Below are positions 36,064-43,806 of a DNA stretch of 64,000 nt, one piece after another; position 1 is the stretch's first letter; each line of letters opens with the position of its first letter. Location of the stretch: positions 1-64,000 of the forward strand of contig NZ_JWTB01000003.1 of assembly GCF_000813845.1 (NCBI RefSeq), read 5' to 3'. The notes under the pieces are model-generated. The model saw only the letters and a program-made list of their open reading frames with translations, did not search any database and was not told the origin of the DNA. The position numbers and the translations under genes were made by a program. Origin of the DNA: Pseudarthrobacter phenanthrenivorans (GTDB lineage: Bacteria; Actinomycetota; Actinomycetes; Actinomycetales; Micrococcaceae).

Positions 36064-37574
36064 TGCAGTTCTTCGCGTATTCTTCAGAAATGTCGCCTTC
36101 AAGCTGGAACAGGGACGTTTCCCAGCCGCCGTCCGCCTCGTCCACGGACCTTGATGTCATTTCCCTGGGCCGCCGTGTCCGCCATCTGCGCAAGCAGGCC
36201 GGGCTGACGCTCGATGACTTGAGCGCCGCCGTCGGAACTGCCCCGAGCCAGCTGAGCCTGATCGAAAACGGCAAACGCGAACCGAAGCTGACCCTGCTCC
36301 AGCACCTTGCGGCGGCGCTCAACGTCAGCATTGACCAACTGCTCGGGGCGGAGCCGCCCAGCCGCCGGGCCGCCCTGGAAATCGAGCTGGAACGGTACCA
36401 GCGCGGCCCGCTCTACGAGTCCCTGGACCTGCCCAAAATCCGCATCAGTTCACGGCTTCCGCTGGATGTACTGGAGGCCCAGGTGGGGCTGCTGCACGAG
36501 CTCGAACGGAAGATGAACGAACAGGTGGCCACCCCCGAGGAAGCCCGCCGCGCCAACGGTGAACTGCGGGCCATGATGCGGGAGCGCGGCAACTACTTCC
36601 CGGAGTACGAGGCTGAGGCGCAGAAGGTCCTCAAGGAGGTGGGCTACACCACCGGTCCGTTGAGCCAGCACGTCATCGCGGACATCGCCGCGCACCTCGG
36701 TTTCACCCTGCACCACGTGGGCGATCTGCCCCATTCCACCCGGTCAGTGACCGATTTGAAGAACCGCAGAATTTACCTGACGCAGAGCCAGCGGCAGGAC
36801 CACGACCCCCGCTCGGTGCTGCTGCAGGCCCTGGGCCACTACGTCCTGGGCCACGAAACCCCGCGGAACTACGGCGACTTCCTGGCCCAGCGGGTGGCCA
36901 CCAACTATTTCGCCGCCGCCCTGCTGCTGCCCGAGCAGGCCACAGTGGAATTTCTGCAAAAAGCCAAAGCGGCCAAGGAAATTGCCGTGGAGGACATCCG
37001 GGACGCATTCGCCGTGTCCTACGAGACCGCAGCCCACCGCTTCACCAACCTGGCCACGAAGCACCTTGGCATCACCACACATTTCCAGAAGACCCACCAG
37101 AGCGGCATCATCTACAAGGCGTATGAGAACGACGGCGTGAACTTCCCGCAGGACCACACCGGCGCCATCGAGGGCCAGCCGTCGTGCAAAGCCTGGACGT
37201 CGCGGGCCGTGTTCGACGTCCCGGACAAGTTCAGCGCCTACAGCCAGTACACCGACACCCCGTCCGGCACGTACTGGTGCACGGCCCGCACCGAGCGCTC
37301 ACCCTCCGGGGAGTTCTCACTGAGCATCGGGGTGCCGTACCAGCACGTGAAGTGGTTCCGCGGACGGGAGACCACCGCCCGGGCCACCTCCAACTGCCCC
37401 GACCCCACCTGCTGCAAACGGCCCCCCGCCGAGCTTGCCAGCCAGTGGGCCGGGAACGCCTGGCCCTCCGCCCGGGCCCACTCCCACCTGCTGGCCGCCA
37501 TGCCGCCGGGCGCCTTCCCCGGCGTGGATGAGACCGAGGTGTACAGCTTCCTGCAGGCCCACTCCGGCTCATAG
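36063..37574 (+). CDS. ramB: RamB-type regulator (XRE HTH with ScfR/IrrE-like domain)
   Basis: 503 residues. The DNA-binding domain at about 33-92 reads LGRRVRHLRKQAGLTLDDLSAAVGTAPSQLSLIENGKREPKLTLLQHLA. A central region follows (HVIADIAAHLGFTLHHVGDLPHSTRSVTDLKNRRIYL), then an IrrE-like segment ending LQALGHYVLGHE. The C-terminal short-chain-fatty-acyl-regulator domain has a Cys-rich patch, NCPDPTCCKRP. RamB homologues control aceA, aceB and acetate activation in related actinobacteria, and here the gene is divergent from aceA. That placement supports the assignment. ATG 36090 is an alternative start; 36063 is favoured by the GGTGGAAAGAA upstream. Confidence 0.9.
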   Translation: MQFFAYSSEMSPSSWNRDVSQPPSASSTDLDVISLGRRVRHLRKQAGLTLDDLSAAVGTAPSQLSLIENGKREPKLTLLQHLAAALNVSIDQLLGAEPPSRRAALEIELERYQRGPLYESLDLPKIRISSRLPLDVLEAQVGLLHELERKMNEQVATPEEARRANGELRAMMRERGNYFPEYEAEAQKVLKEVGYTTGPLSQHVIADIAAHLGFTLHHVGDLPHSTRSVTDLKNRRIYLTQSQRQDHDPRSVLLQALGHYVLGHETPRNYGDFLAQRVATNYFAAALLLPEQATVEFLQKAKAAKEIAVEDIRDAFAVSYETAAHRFTNLATKHLGITTHFQKTHQSGIIYKAYENDGVNFPQDHTGAIEGQPSCKAWTSRAVFDVPDKFSAYSQYTDTPSGTYWCTARTERSPSGEFSLSIGVPYQHVKWFRGRETTARATSNCPDPTCCKRPPAELASQWAGNAWPSARAHSHLLAAMPPGAFPGVDETEVYSFLQAHSGS

Positions 37575-37576
37575 GA

Positions 37577-37800
37577 AACGCCCGATCAGCTCCTGCCGGT
37601 TTCCTCCCGACGCCCGATCAGCTCCTGCCGGTTTCGTCCCGACGCCCGATCACTTTCCTGTTGAAAGTGATCGGGCGTTTGGGTTTGAGCGGCCAAAAGT
37701 GATCGGGCGTTTGGGTTTGAGCGGCCAAAAGTAATCGGGCGTTTGGGTTGAGCGGCCAAAAGTGATCGGGCGTTTGGGTTTGAGCGGCCAAAGGTGATGG
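37577..37800. repeat. Composite repeat: two type-A units, a 15-bp hairpin and four 31-32-bp tandem units
   Basis: Two 32-33-bp units starting CGCCCGATCAGCTCCTGCCG (37577-37641) are followed by a perfect 15-bp stem (37643-37657 with 37663-37677). Tandem units then begin with AAAGTGATCGGGCG and start at 37664, 37696, 37728 and 37759; a fifth, decayed copy starts at 37790. Units A and B face each other through CGCCCGATCA/TGATCGGGCG. A related copy lies at 45641. It sits between convergent ramB and the TAXI gene and can terminate both. Confidence 0.9.
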
Positions 37801-37808
37801 CGCGTTGG

Positions 37809-38852
37809 TCAGCCGTGGAGCGTCCGGTAGGCGTTGCCCGCTGCCGGGTGCAGCGGGACGCCCGCGGTGTTGATGAGGCTTTCCGCGCTGAGGAACTGCA
37901 CGCCCAGGCTGGACTGCGGGATGAGTTCGGCGGCAGAGTGCACCAACAGTTGGACGGTCCGCTCCACGGTGGCAGTGTCCAGGTCGCGGCGGCACAGGAG
38001 CAGGTTGGGTGCGCCCACCGTCCAGACGGCGGGGATGCCGGGATAGCTGCCCTCCGGAACCAGGACGCGGTCGTACAACCCGCCGTACCGCCGGCGAAGC
38101 TCCGGCAGCACGCTGGAAAGGTCCAGCAGGGCCAGCGCCACCTCCTGGGTGGCGGCGGCGATCGCCGCGGTGGGAACTCCGCCGGACCAAAACAGGGCAT
38201 CCAACGTTCCGGCCTTGAGCGCGGCGATCCCGTCATTGAGGCCAAGGTTTTCGACGGCGGCTGTTCCGGCCGCGGGGACGGCGGCATCCGCTGAGGTGCC
38301 CAGCCCGGCTGCTTCGAGCAGGCGGGGAGTGGTCAGGGACGTCCCGGATCCGGGTTGGCCAACCGCAACGCGTCGCCCCGCCAGCCCGGAAAGCTCCCGG
38401 ATGCCGCTGTCTTTCCGGACTACGCAATGCACATAGTTTTCATACACCTTGCCAATGGCTGCGATCCCCGCAGAATCCCCGCCGGGCTGGCCCGCAGCGT
38501 CGGCCAAAGCCACCGCGAAGGCGGCCCGCCCCGCCCGCAGCTCCGCAATGTTGTCCAGGCTCCCACCCGTGGCGACGGCCCGGGCATGGGCCGCCACTCC
38601 GTGGCGTTCCAGCGCCGTCGCCAGCAGGGTGGAGAACTCCAGGTAGAAACCGCCGGGTTCGCCGCCGGCCACCACCAGCTCCTCCGGCCGGTCCGCGCCG
38701 GTGCAGGCAGCAAGGGCAGGCGGCAGACAGGCGGCGAGTCCGACGGCGACGGCTGACTTCAGCACGGACCGCCGCGCCGGCAGGGCGGTGCGGCAGCCGG
38801 GCGAACCAGGTGTGTCCGAAGCGGCAGGTTCACGCACGGGCACCACCCCCAC
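37809..38852 (-). CDS. TAXI-family TRAP-type solute-binding lipoprotein, orphan
   Basis: About 347 residues. A twin-arginine-like RRSVLK precedes a hydrophobic segment ending LAAC (Cys50), indicating a lipid-anchored, possibly Tat-exported protein. The mature part starts ELVVAGGEPGGFYLEFSTLLATALE and contains ATGGSLDNIAELRAGRAAFAVALADAA and AVGQPGSGTSLTTPRLLEAAGL. These are hallmarks of TAXI binding proteins (glutamate, 2-oxoglutarate or other carboxylates). No TRAP membrane subunits are present in the window. It overlaps the histidine-kinase gene by 23 bp, so it is the third gene of a regulator-kinase-TAXI operon. Several GTG starts lie within 16 bp of one another (38837-38852). Confidence 0.9.
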   Translation of the reverse strand: MGVVPVREPAASDTPGSPGCRTALPARRSVLKSAVAVGLAACLPPALAACTGADRPEELVVAGGEPGGFYLEFSTLLATALERHGVAAHARAVATGGSLDNIAELRAGRAAFAVALADAAGQPGGDSAGIAAIGKVYENYVHCVVRKDSGIRELSGLAGRRVAVGQPGSGTSLTTPRLLEAAGLGTSADAAVPAAGTAAVENLGLNDGIAALKAGTLDALFWSGGVPTAAIAAATQEVALALLDLSSVLPELRRRYGGLYDRVLVPEGSYPGIPAVWTVGAPNLLLCRRDLDTATVERTVQLLVHSAAELIPQSSLGVQFLSAESLINTAGVPLHPAAGNAYRTLHG

Positions 38853-40284
38853 CGGATTCAGGTCCCGGGGCCGGCCGGGCAGGCGGCGGAATGGGAAACA
38901 GGACGCGTGCCGACAGCCCGTGCGGTGACGCGTCAGCCAGCACCAGGCGCGCTCCGTTGGCGGCTGCGAGTTCGCCCACGATGGTCATGCCCAGCCCGGT
39001 CCCCGGGATTGAAGCATGCCGTGGGGACCGCCAAAACCTGGTGGCAGCCGAGGCGCGTTCGGCGGCGGAAAGCCCCGGACCGTCGTCGGAAATTTCGACG
39101 GCGACCGTGCCGGCTTCCTGCCGGACCGCTGCCGTCACGGTGGCGCCGGGCGCGTACTTGGTGGCGTTGGTGAGGAGTTCGCCGGCCATCTGGGCCAGCT
39201 CTGCGGGGTGGCACGCCACCAGGACCGGCGGCCGCGGGGGTGGCTCCAGCACCAGCCGGCAGCCGGTCTGCTCCGCCAGCGGTGCCGCCCGCTCGATTTC
39301 CCCCTGGAGGACGGGGAACGGGTCCATTGGCGGGGCCGGAGGCTGGTGCCCGGTGCCGGCCGCCCGCAGGGAGCCCTCGGACGCCCGGTGCTCCGCGGCG
39401 GCGAGCTTCAGCACGCCATCCAGGATCTCCTCCACCCGGTCCAGTTCGGCCACCGCCCGCCCGGCCGCGTCATGTTCCCGGTCGGTCTTCAGCTCGAGCT
39501 GGAGCAGGTCCAGCCGCAGCCGGAGCGCCCCCACCGGGTTCCGCAGCTGGTGCGACGCATCCGCGATCAACTGCCGCTGCGCCGCCATACTGGCGCTGAC
39601 GGTGTTGGCCATGGCGGTGAAGGACCGGCTCAGTTCGCGCAGCTCCGGCGGCCCGTCCTCGGGCAGGCTTCCCGTCCGCCCGGTCCGTTCCAGTTCATGC
39701 ACGGCCGAATCGAGCCGCAGCACCGGCCGCAGCACCCAGCCCGTGACCCGGGCGGCCCCCACCAGGAGCACGGCGGCCAGCACCAGGGCGGCAACCCCCA
39801 CGCCCAGCCATCGCTCACGGAGTTTCTGCTGGGCCGCGTCGGCGTGGACGTCCAGGACCACGGCGCCCAGGACCTGGCTGGCGCTGCCGAAGGGACGGAA
39901 GATGACGCGGGGACCGGAACCGAAGGGCTCCAGCTGCTCCAGCGATGTGTTGCTGACGTTGAGCCGGGCCAGGGCCAGCGCGTTCTGCACATCGGGCCGG
40001 TCCGCCGGGAGGCCGCCGGAAGCCAGGGTCTGCTGCTGCACCCGCACCACGATGCCCTCGCCGTACAGGCCGGAGTAGGTGTCCATCTCCTGCTGCAGCC
40101 GCACCGTGTCCCCGTCGCCCGCGGCATCAAAGGCCACCTGCGCCAGCCGGTTCACGGATGCCGCCCGGTTGATCTGCAGCTCCTGCGTGAGCTCGCGGGA
40201 CGCCGAACCCAGGATGGTGCCCGAGATCAGGAAGACCACCACCAGGCAGAGCACGCTGAGGACACCCAGCACCCGCAGCCTCAT
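38830..40284 (-). CDS. Sensor histidine kinase (TctE-like)
   Basis: 484 residues. Transmembrane segments lie at about 6-27 and 160-180, bounding an extracytoplasmic domain of about 130 residues. A HAMP region follows, then HisKA with the phospho-acceptor His245 in ADASHQLRNPVGALRLRL. The ATPase domain shows ELLTNATKYAPG (N box), ISDDGPGLS (G1) and GTGLGMTIVGELA (G2). It overlaps the response-regulator stop by 4 bp and the TAXI start by 23 bp. With an orphan binding protein in the same operon, ligand presentation by that lipoprotein to the sensor domain is a strong hypothesis. Confidence 0.93.
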   Translation of the reverse strand: MRLRVLGVLSVLCLVVVFLISGTILGSASRELTQELQINRAASVNRLAQVAFDAAGDGDTVRLQQEMDTYSGLYGEGIVVRVQQQTLASGGLPADRPDVQNALALARLNVSNTSLEQLEPFGSGPRVIFRPFGSASQVLGAVVLDVHADAAQQKLRERWLGVGVAALVLAAVLLVGAARVTGWVLRPVLRLDSAVHELERTGRTGSLPEDGPPELRELSRSFTAMANTVSASMAAQRQLIADASHQLRNPVGALRLRLDLLQLELKTDREHDAAGRAVAELDRVEEILDGVLKLAAAEHRASEGSLRAAGTGHQPPAPPMDPFPVLQGEIERAAPLAEQTGCRLVLEPPPRPPVLVACHPAELAQMAGELLTNATKYAPGATVTAAVRQEAGTVAVEISDDGPGLSAAERASAATRFWRSPRHASIPGTGLGMTIVGELAAANGARLVLADASPHGLSARVLFPIPPPARPAPGPESGGGGARA

Positions 40285-40952
40285 CCGGACGCCGCCTCCA
40301 CCCGGTACCCCACGCCGCGGACGTTGATGATGAAGCCGGGCTTCTGCAGTTTGGCCCGCAGCCCGGTGAGGTGGACGTCCAGGGACCGGGAGGACGCCAG
40401 GAAGGCATCACCCCAGAGCGCGTCCAGGATCTGTTCCCGGGTGACCACGGAGCCCGCGTGGCGTGCCAGCAGGGCCAGGAGCTCAAACTCCGTGGCGGTC
40501 AGGGGCAGGGGCGTGCCTGCCCTGGAAGCGGTGTGCCGGTTCAGGTCGATGGCAAGGTCGTCCAGCACAATGACGTCCTCCCGCGGTGTTCCGCGCTGCC
40601 GCCCCGCCCGCCGGGTCACGGCTTCGATCCGGGCCAGCAGTTCCACCAGTTTCACCGGCTTGACCAGGTAGTCGTCCGCGCCCGAGCGGAGCCCCAGCAC
40701 CACGCTGCGTTCGTCGTCGCGCGCTGTCAGGATCAGGATGGGGACGTCGGTGACCTGCCGGAGCTTGCGCAGCACCTCCAGGCCGTCCATGTCCGGCAGG
40801 CCCAGGTCCAGCAGGATCACCTGGAAGTCCCGGTGCGAGAGCAGCGCGTCTGCGCCGCGGGAGAGCCGCTGAGGGTGGTGCCCGGCGCTTTCGACGGCTG
40901 CGGCCAAGGCACCGGCCATGGCGTCGTCGTCCTCGACGATCAGCACGTCCAT
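40281..40952 (-). CDS. OmpR-family response regulator (TctD-like)
   Basis: 223 residues from ATG 40952; AAGGAAG is 6 bases upstream, which excludes ATG 40958. The receiver domain has acidic residues Glu7-Asp9, phospho-acceptor Asp49 in VILLDLGLPDMDG and Lys98 in LVKPVK. The winged helix follows (LTATEFELLALLARHAGSVVTREQILDALW ... SRSLDVHLTGLRAKL). It is the first gene of the regulator-kinase-TAXI operon and is divergent from an MHS permease whose promoter carries a tandem 11-bp repeat suited to this protein class. Confidence 0.95.
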   Translation of the reverse strand: MDVLIVEDDDAMAGALAAAVESAGHHPQRLSRGADALLSHRDFQVILLDLGLPDMDGLEVLRKLRQVTDVPILILTARDDERSVVLGLRSGADDYLVKPVKLVELLARIEAVTRRAGRQRGTPREDVIVLDDLAIDLNRHTASRAGTPLPLTATEFELLALLARHAGSVVTREQILDALWGDAFLASSRSLDVHLTGLRAKLQKPGFIINVRGVGYRVEAASG

Positions 40953-41083
40953 GGCCATCTTCCTTGCTGCTTTTCCTGTATGTCCGGTTCATCCCTGCCC
41001 CGTGAGATTACCGCGTGGCGCCAGGATATGCCCGACGGCGGCAGGCCCGGCAGGACAGGCAAGGGAACCCGGACTGCAAAACC

Positions 41084-41105
41084 TAAGGAAGTGTTAGGAA
41101 AGTGC
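41084..41105 (+). promoter_or_regulatory. Tandem 11-bp direct repeat, candidate response-regulator site
   Basis: TAAGGAAGTGT (41084-41094) is followed without gap by TAGGAAAGTGC (41095-41105), with eight of eleven positions identical. The period of one helical turn and the location 8 bp before the -35 of the permease promoter match activating sites of OmpR/PhoB-type regulators. Confidence 0.65.
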
Positions 41106-41113
41106 CGTCCGCG

Positions 41114-41142
41114 TTGGTTGTGCGGTGGATCACCCATACCGT
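41114..41142 (+). promoter_or_regulatory. Promoter of the MHS permease gene
   Basis: TTGGTT (41114-41119) and TACCGT (41137-41142) with a 17-bp spacer. The start would be near 41149, about 48 bp before the ATG. Confidence 0.6.
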
Positions 41143-41196
41143 GGATGGGGCCCTCCGGCGTCGGAGGCCGCCGTCACCACCAGGAGGAACTCACCG

Positions 41197-42591
41197 ATGA
41201 GCACCCAACAAACCGCGCCCCTGTCGGAGGCCGCCCAGACCCGCAGGGCGGTGGGCAACATCCTGAAGGGCTCCGCCGGCAACCTTGTGGAGTGGTACGA
41301 CCTTTACGTCTACACCGTCTTCGCCGCCTACTTCCAGGCGCACTTCTTTAACTCCAAGGACGAGCTGCAGGCGGGGCTGGAAGCGATGGCCGTCTTCTCC
41401 ACGTCGTTCCTCATGCGTCCCATCGGCGCCTGGTTCTTTGGCCGGTACGCCGACCGCAAGGGCCGCAAGGCCGCCCTGACGCTGAGCGTCACCATGATGT
41501 CCGCCGGTTCCTTCGGCATTGCCGTGCTGCCCACGCAGGACGTGATCGGGCTGTGGGCCATGATCCTGCTGGTGCTCATCCGCGTGATCCAGGGCTTCTC
41601 CGTGGGCGGCGAATACGGCACCAGCGCCACCTATATGTCCGAGGCCGCCACCTCCAGGCGCCGCGGCTTCTTCTCCAGCTTCCAGTACGTCACGCTCGTG
41701 GGCGGCCAGATGATGGCCCTGCTGGTCCTGGTCATCCTGCAGAACGTGATGCCCAAGGGCGACCTGAACGAGTGGGGCTGGCGGATCCCGTTCGCCATCG
41801 GCGGCGTTGCGGCCCTCGTGGTCCTGTGGCTGCGCCGCTCCATGGAGGAAACGGTCTCGGCCGAGCAGATCGAGGCAGCCAAGACCCCGGCGGTGGCCGG
41901 CCAGGCCCAGCCGGGCACCATGAAGCTGCTGTTCACCACCTACTGGAAGCCGCTGCTGGTCTGCATCGGCATTACCCTGGGCGGCACCGTGGCGTTCTAC
42001 ACCTACACCAACTTCATCCTGAAGTTCATGAACGATACGTCCGGCATCGCCAAGACCGACACGTCCGTGATCAACTTCTGGGCCCTGTTCATCTTCATGC
42101 TCCTGCAGCCCGTGTACGGCATCATCTCGGACAAGGTGGGCCGCAAGCCGCTGCTGCTCTGGTTCGGCATCACCGGTGTCCTGTTCACCTGGCCGCTGCT
42201 CTCCACGCTGGCCGGCACCAAGGATCCGTTCACCGCGTTCCTGCTGATGATGGGCGGCCTGCTGATCGTGGGCGGCTACACCTCCATCAACGCGCTGGTG
42301 AAGGCCGAGCTGTTCCCCGCCTCCATCCGCGCCCTGGGCGTGGGACTGGGCTACGCGATCGCCAACTCGCTGTTCGGCGGGACCGTTCCGCTGATTGGTG
42401 CGGCCTTCCAGAAGTCCGGCCAGGAGGAGCTGTTCTTCACCTACGTCACCGTGGCGATCGCCATCTCGCTGCTGGTCTACATCTTCGCGCTGAAGAACAA
42501 GAAGGCCACGCACCTTGACGCGGAGCAGGGCCACGCCTGGGTGCAGGCCGGTGCCGGCGACGGACAGGACAAGGACCGGCTCGGCGTCTAG
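41197..42591 (+). CDS. MFS transporter, metabolite:H+ symporter (MHS) family, carboxylate permease-like
   Basis: 464 residues from ATG 41197, preceded by GGAGG. It has 12 membrane segments. MHS hallmarks are GSAGNLVEWYDLYVYTVFAAYF at the N-terminus, FLMRPIGAWFFGRYADRKGRK and RVIQGFSVGGEYGTSATYMSE. The nearest well-known relative in my judgement is the 2-oxoglutarate permease KgtP; citrate, proline or other organic acids are possible. It is controlled from a divergent promoter next to the regulator-kinase-TAXI operon, so the four genes most likely form a carboxylate sensing and uptake system. A 19-bp perfect terminator stem follows. Confidence 0.92.
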   Translation: MSTQQTAPLSEAAQTRRAVGNILKGSAGNLVEWYDLYVYTVFAAYFQAHFFNSKDELQAGLEAMAVFSTSFLMRPIGAWFFGRYADRKGRKAALTLSVTMMSAGSFGIAVLPTQDVIGLWAMILLVLIRVIQGFSVGGEYGTSATYMSEAATSRRRGFFSSFQYVTLVGGQMMALLVLVILQNVMPKGDLNEWGWRIPFAIGGVAALVVLWLRRSMEETVSAEQIEAAKTPAVAGQAQPGTMKLLFTTYWKPLLVCIGITLGGTVAFYTYTNFILKFMNDTSGIAKTDTSVINFWALFIFMLLQPVYGIISDKVGRKPLLLWFGITGVLFTWPLLSTLAGTKDPFTAFLLMMGGLLIVGGYTSINALVKAELFPASIRALGVGLGYAIANSLFGGTVPLIGAAFQKSGQEELFFTYVTVAIAISLLVYIFALKNKKATHLDAEQGHAWVQAGAGDGQDKDRLGV

Positions 42592-42623
42592 CGCCGGGGC
42601 CTGCTAGAGCACCTGGTCACCAG

Positions 42624-42672
42624 GGAGGCGTACGACGGCGGCTGCCCGGCCGCCGTCGTACGCCTCCTTTTT
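42624..42672 (+). terminator. Strong intrinsic terminator after the MHS permease gene
   Basis: A perfect 19-bp stem (42624-42642 with 42649-42667), a 6-base loop and TTTTT. Confidence 0.95.
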
Positions 42673-42688
42673 GCGTTGCGGGGGAGTC

Positions 42689-42991
42689 CTAGCGGCGGAT
42701 GCTCCGCCTGGCGGCCAGGAAGCCGTGCGCGGCGAACAGGCGCGGGAGCACGAGATAGACCGCCGTGGGAACAACCACCATGGTCAGGGCCATCGCCCGG
42801 AAGATGGGGTGCCAGTTTTCCATCAGGGGAGCGGCCACCATCATGCCGGTCGCCACAAGCGGAAAAATTGCCAGCCAGGTAATGGCGGCGCGGACATGGA
42901 TCGATGGCGGCGCTGCCGGCGCCGGGGTCGCCGACGAGGGCGCGGACGGCTCGGCAATGGCCGGGGCTGCGGGCTGTGAAACAGTATCCAT
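42689..42991 (-). CDS. Small two-helix membrane protein
   Basis: 100 residues. A Pro/Ala/Ser-rich N-terminus of 32 residues is followed by two helices (AITWLAIFPLVATGMMVAAPL and AMALTMVVVPTAVYLVLPRLF) and a basic tail. The membrane part resembles the segment that follows antibiotic-biosynthesis-monooxygenase domains in larger proteins; this is a tentative resemblance. It is divergent from a TetR gene, and a twin operator lies between them, so it is the probable TetR target. Confidence 0.78.
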   Translation of the reverse strand: MDTVSQPAAPAIAEPSAPSSATPAPAAPPSIHVRAAITWLAIFPLVATGMMVAAPLMENWHPIFRAMALTMVVVPTAVYLVLPRLFAAHGFLAARRSIRR

Positions 42992-42998
42992 GGAAACT

Positions 42999-43069
42999 CC
43001 AACTAGTTAGTTGCTTTTGCTTGCAATGACAATAAGCGCGCTCGGAAGCAATTGCAACTACCTGGTTGG
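42999..43069. promoter_or_regulatory. Twin TetR operators
   Basis: CCAACTAGTTAGTTG (42999-43013) and, on the other strand, CCAACCAGGTAGTTG (43055-43069) share 12 of 15 positions and are each near-palindromic. One is 8 bp from the small membrane-protein gene, the other 20 bp from the TetR gene. Confidence 0.75.
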
Positions 43070-43088
43070 AATTGCGTAGACTGACGTC

Positions 43089-43703
43089 ATGGCATGGAAC
43101 ACGGAGCGGACCAAAGAGCTGCTGCTGGCGGCTGCAACGGAAGAGTTCAGCGCCAAGGGCCTGGCCGGCGCCCGGGTGGACCGCATCGCGGCGGCCGCAG
43201 GCGTCAACAAGGAACGCATTTACCAGTACTTCGGCAAAAAGGATGAGCTGTTCGACGCCGTCCTGGCCGCCGAAATGGTCCGGGTCATGACTGAAGTACC
43301 TATCAACGGCAGGGGGCCGGGGGCGTTCGGGGACTATGCCGGACGCCTCTTCGACCGGCACACCACCGATGGCGTCCTGCCCAGGCTCCTGTTCTGGGAA
43401 GGTCTGGAACGGGGCGGCGAGACTGTCAGCCGTGCCACCCGGTCCGACCATTGCGCCATCAAGGTGGGCCAGGTCCTGGACGTCCTGCCCGGGATCGACC
43501 GGACCGACGCCGCGGACCTGTTGATCACCGTCATCACCCTGTGTGACGGCTGGCCGGTCCTTCCCCAGATCGACACCCTCCTGGCGGGCAGCAGCGAAGA
43601 CCGCACCACCCGCCGTCGTGCATTTATCGTGCGCACCGCAACCCTGCTCGCTGAAGCCCTGACAGCCGAGGCAGCGGCCGTGCCGCAAGCCGCGCGTCGC
43701 TAA
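43089..43703 (+). CDS. TetR-family transcriptional regulator
   Basis: 204 residues: HTH region RTKELLLAAATEEFSAKGLAGARVDRIAAAAGVNKERIYQYFGKKDELFDAVL, then a TetR C-terminal domain with LCDGWPVLPQID. A -10-like TAGACT (43077-43082) ends seven bases before the ATG, and no ribosome-binding site is present. The mRNA may therefore be leaderless. Twin operators upstream imply autorepression and control of the divergent membrane protein. Confidence 0.9.
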   Translation: MAWNTERTKELLLAAATEEFSAKGLAGARVDRIAAAAGVNKERIYQYFGKKDELFDAVLAAEMVRVMTEVPINGRGPGAFGDYAGRLFDRHTTDGVLPRLLFWEGLERGGETVSRATRSDHCAIKVGQVLDVLPGIDRTDAADLLITVITLCDGWPVLPQIDTLLAGSSEDRTTRRRAFIVRTATLLAEALTAEAAAVPQAARR

Positions 43704-43757
43704 GCGGACCGTTCCTCCGGGGGAGCGGGCCTGGGAAGGCGGCCAGGGCGGGCGGAC

Positions 43758-43763
43758 TATATT
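43758..43763 (+). promoter_or_regulatory. -10 element of poxB
   Basis: TATATT, a rare AT-rich hexamer here, would place the transcript start near 43770. That falls inside the longest possible reading frame and favours the start at 43807. No clear -35 is seen. Confidence 0.45.
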
Positions 43764-43806
43764 GGCCATGTCAGCACACCACCACAAACGCGGGAGTCTG
43801 CCACCC

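Noticed and set aside
37577..37800. CRISPR array
   Set aside because: The tandem units are contiguous, with no unique spacers of constant length and no cas genes.
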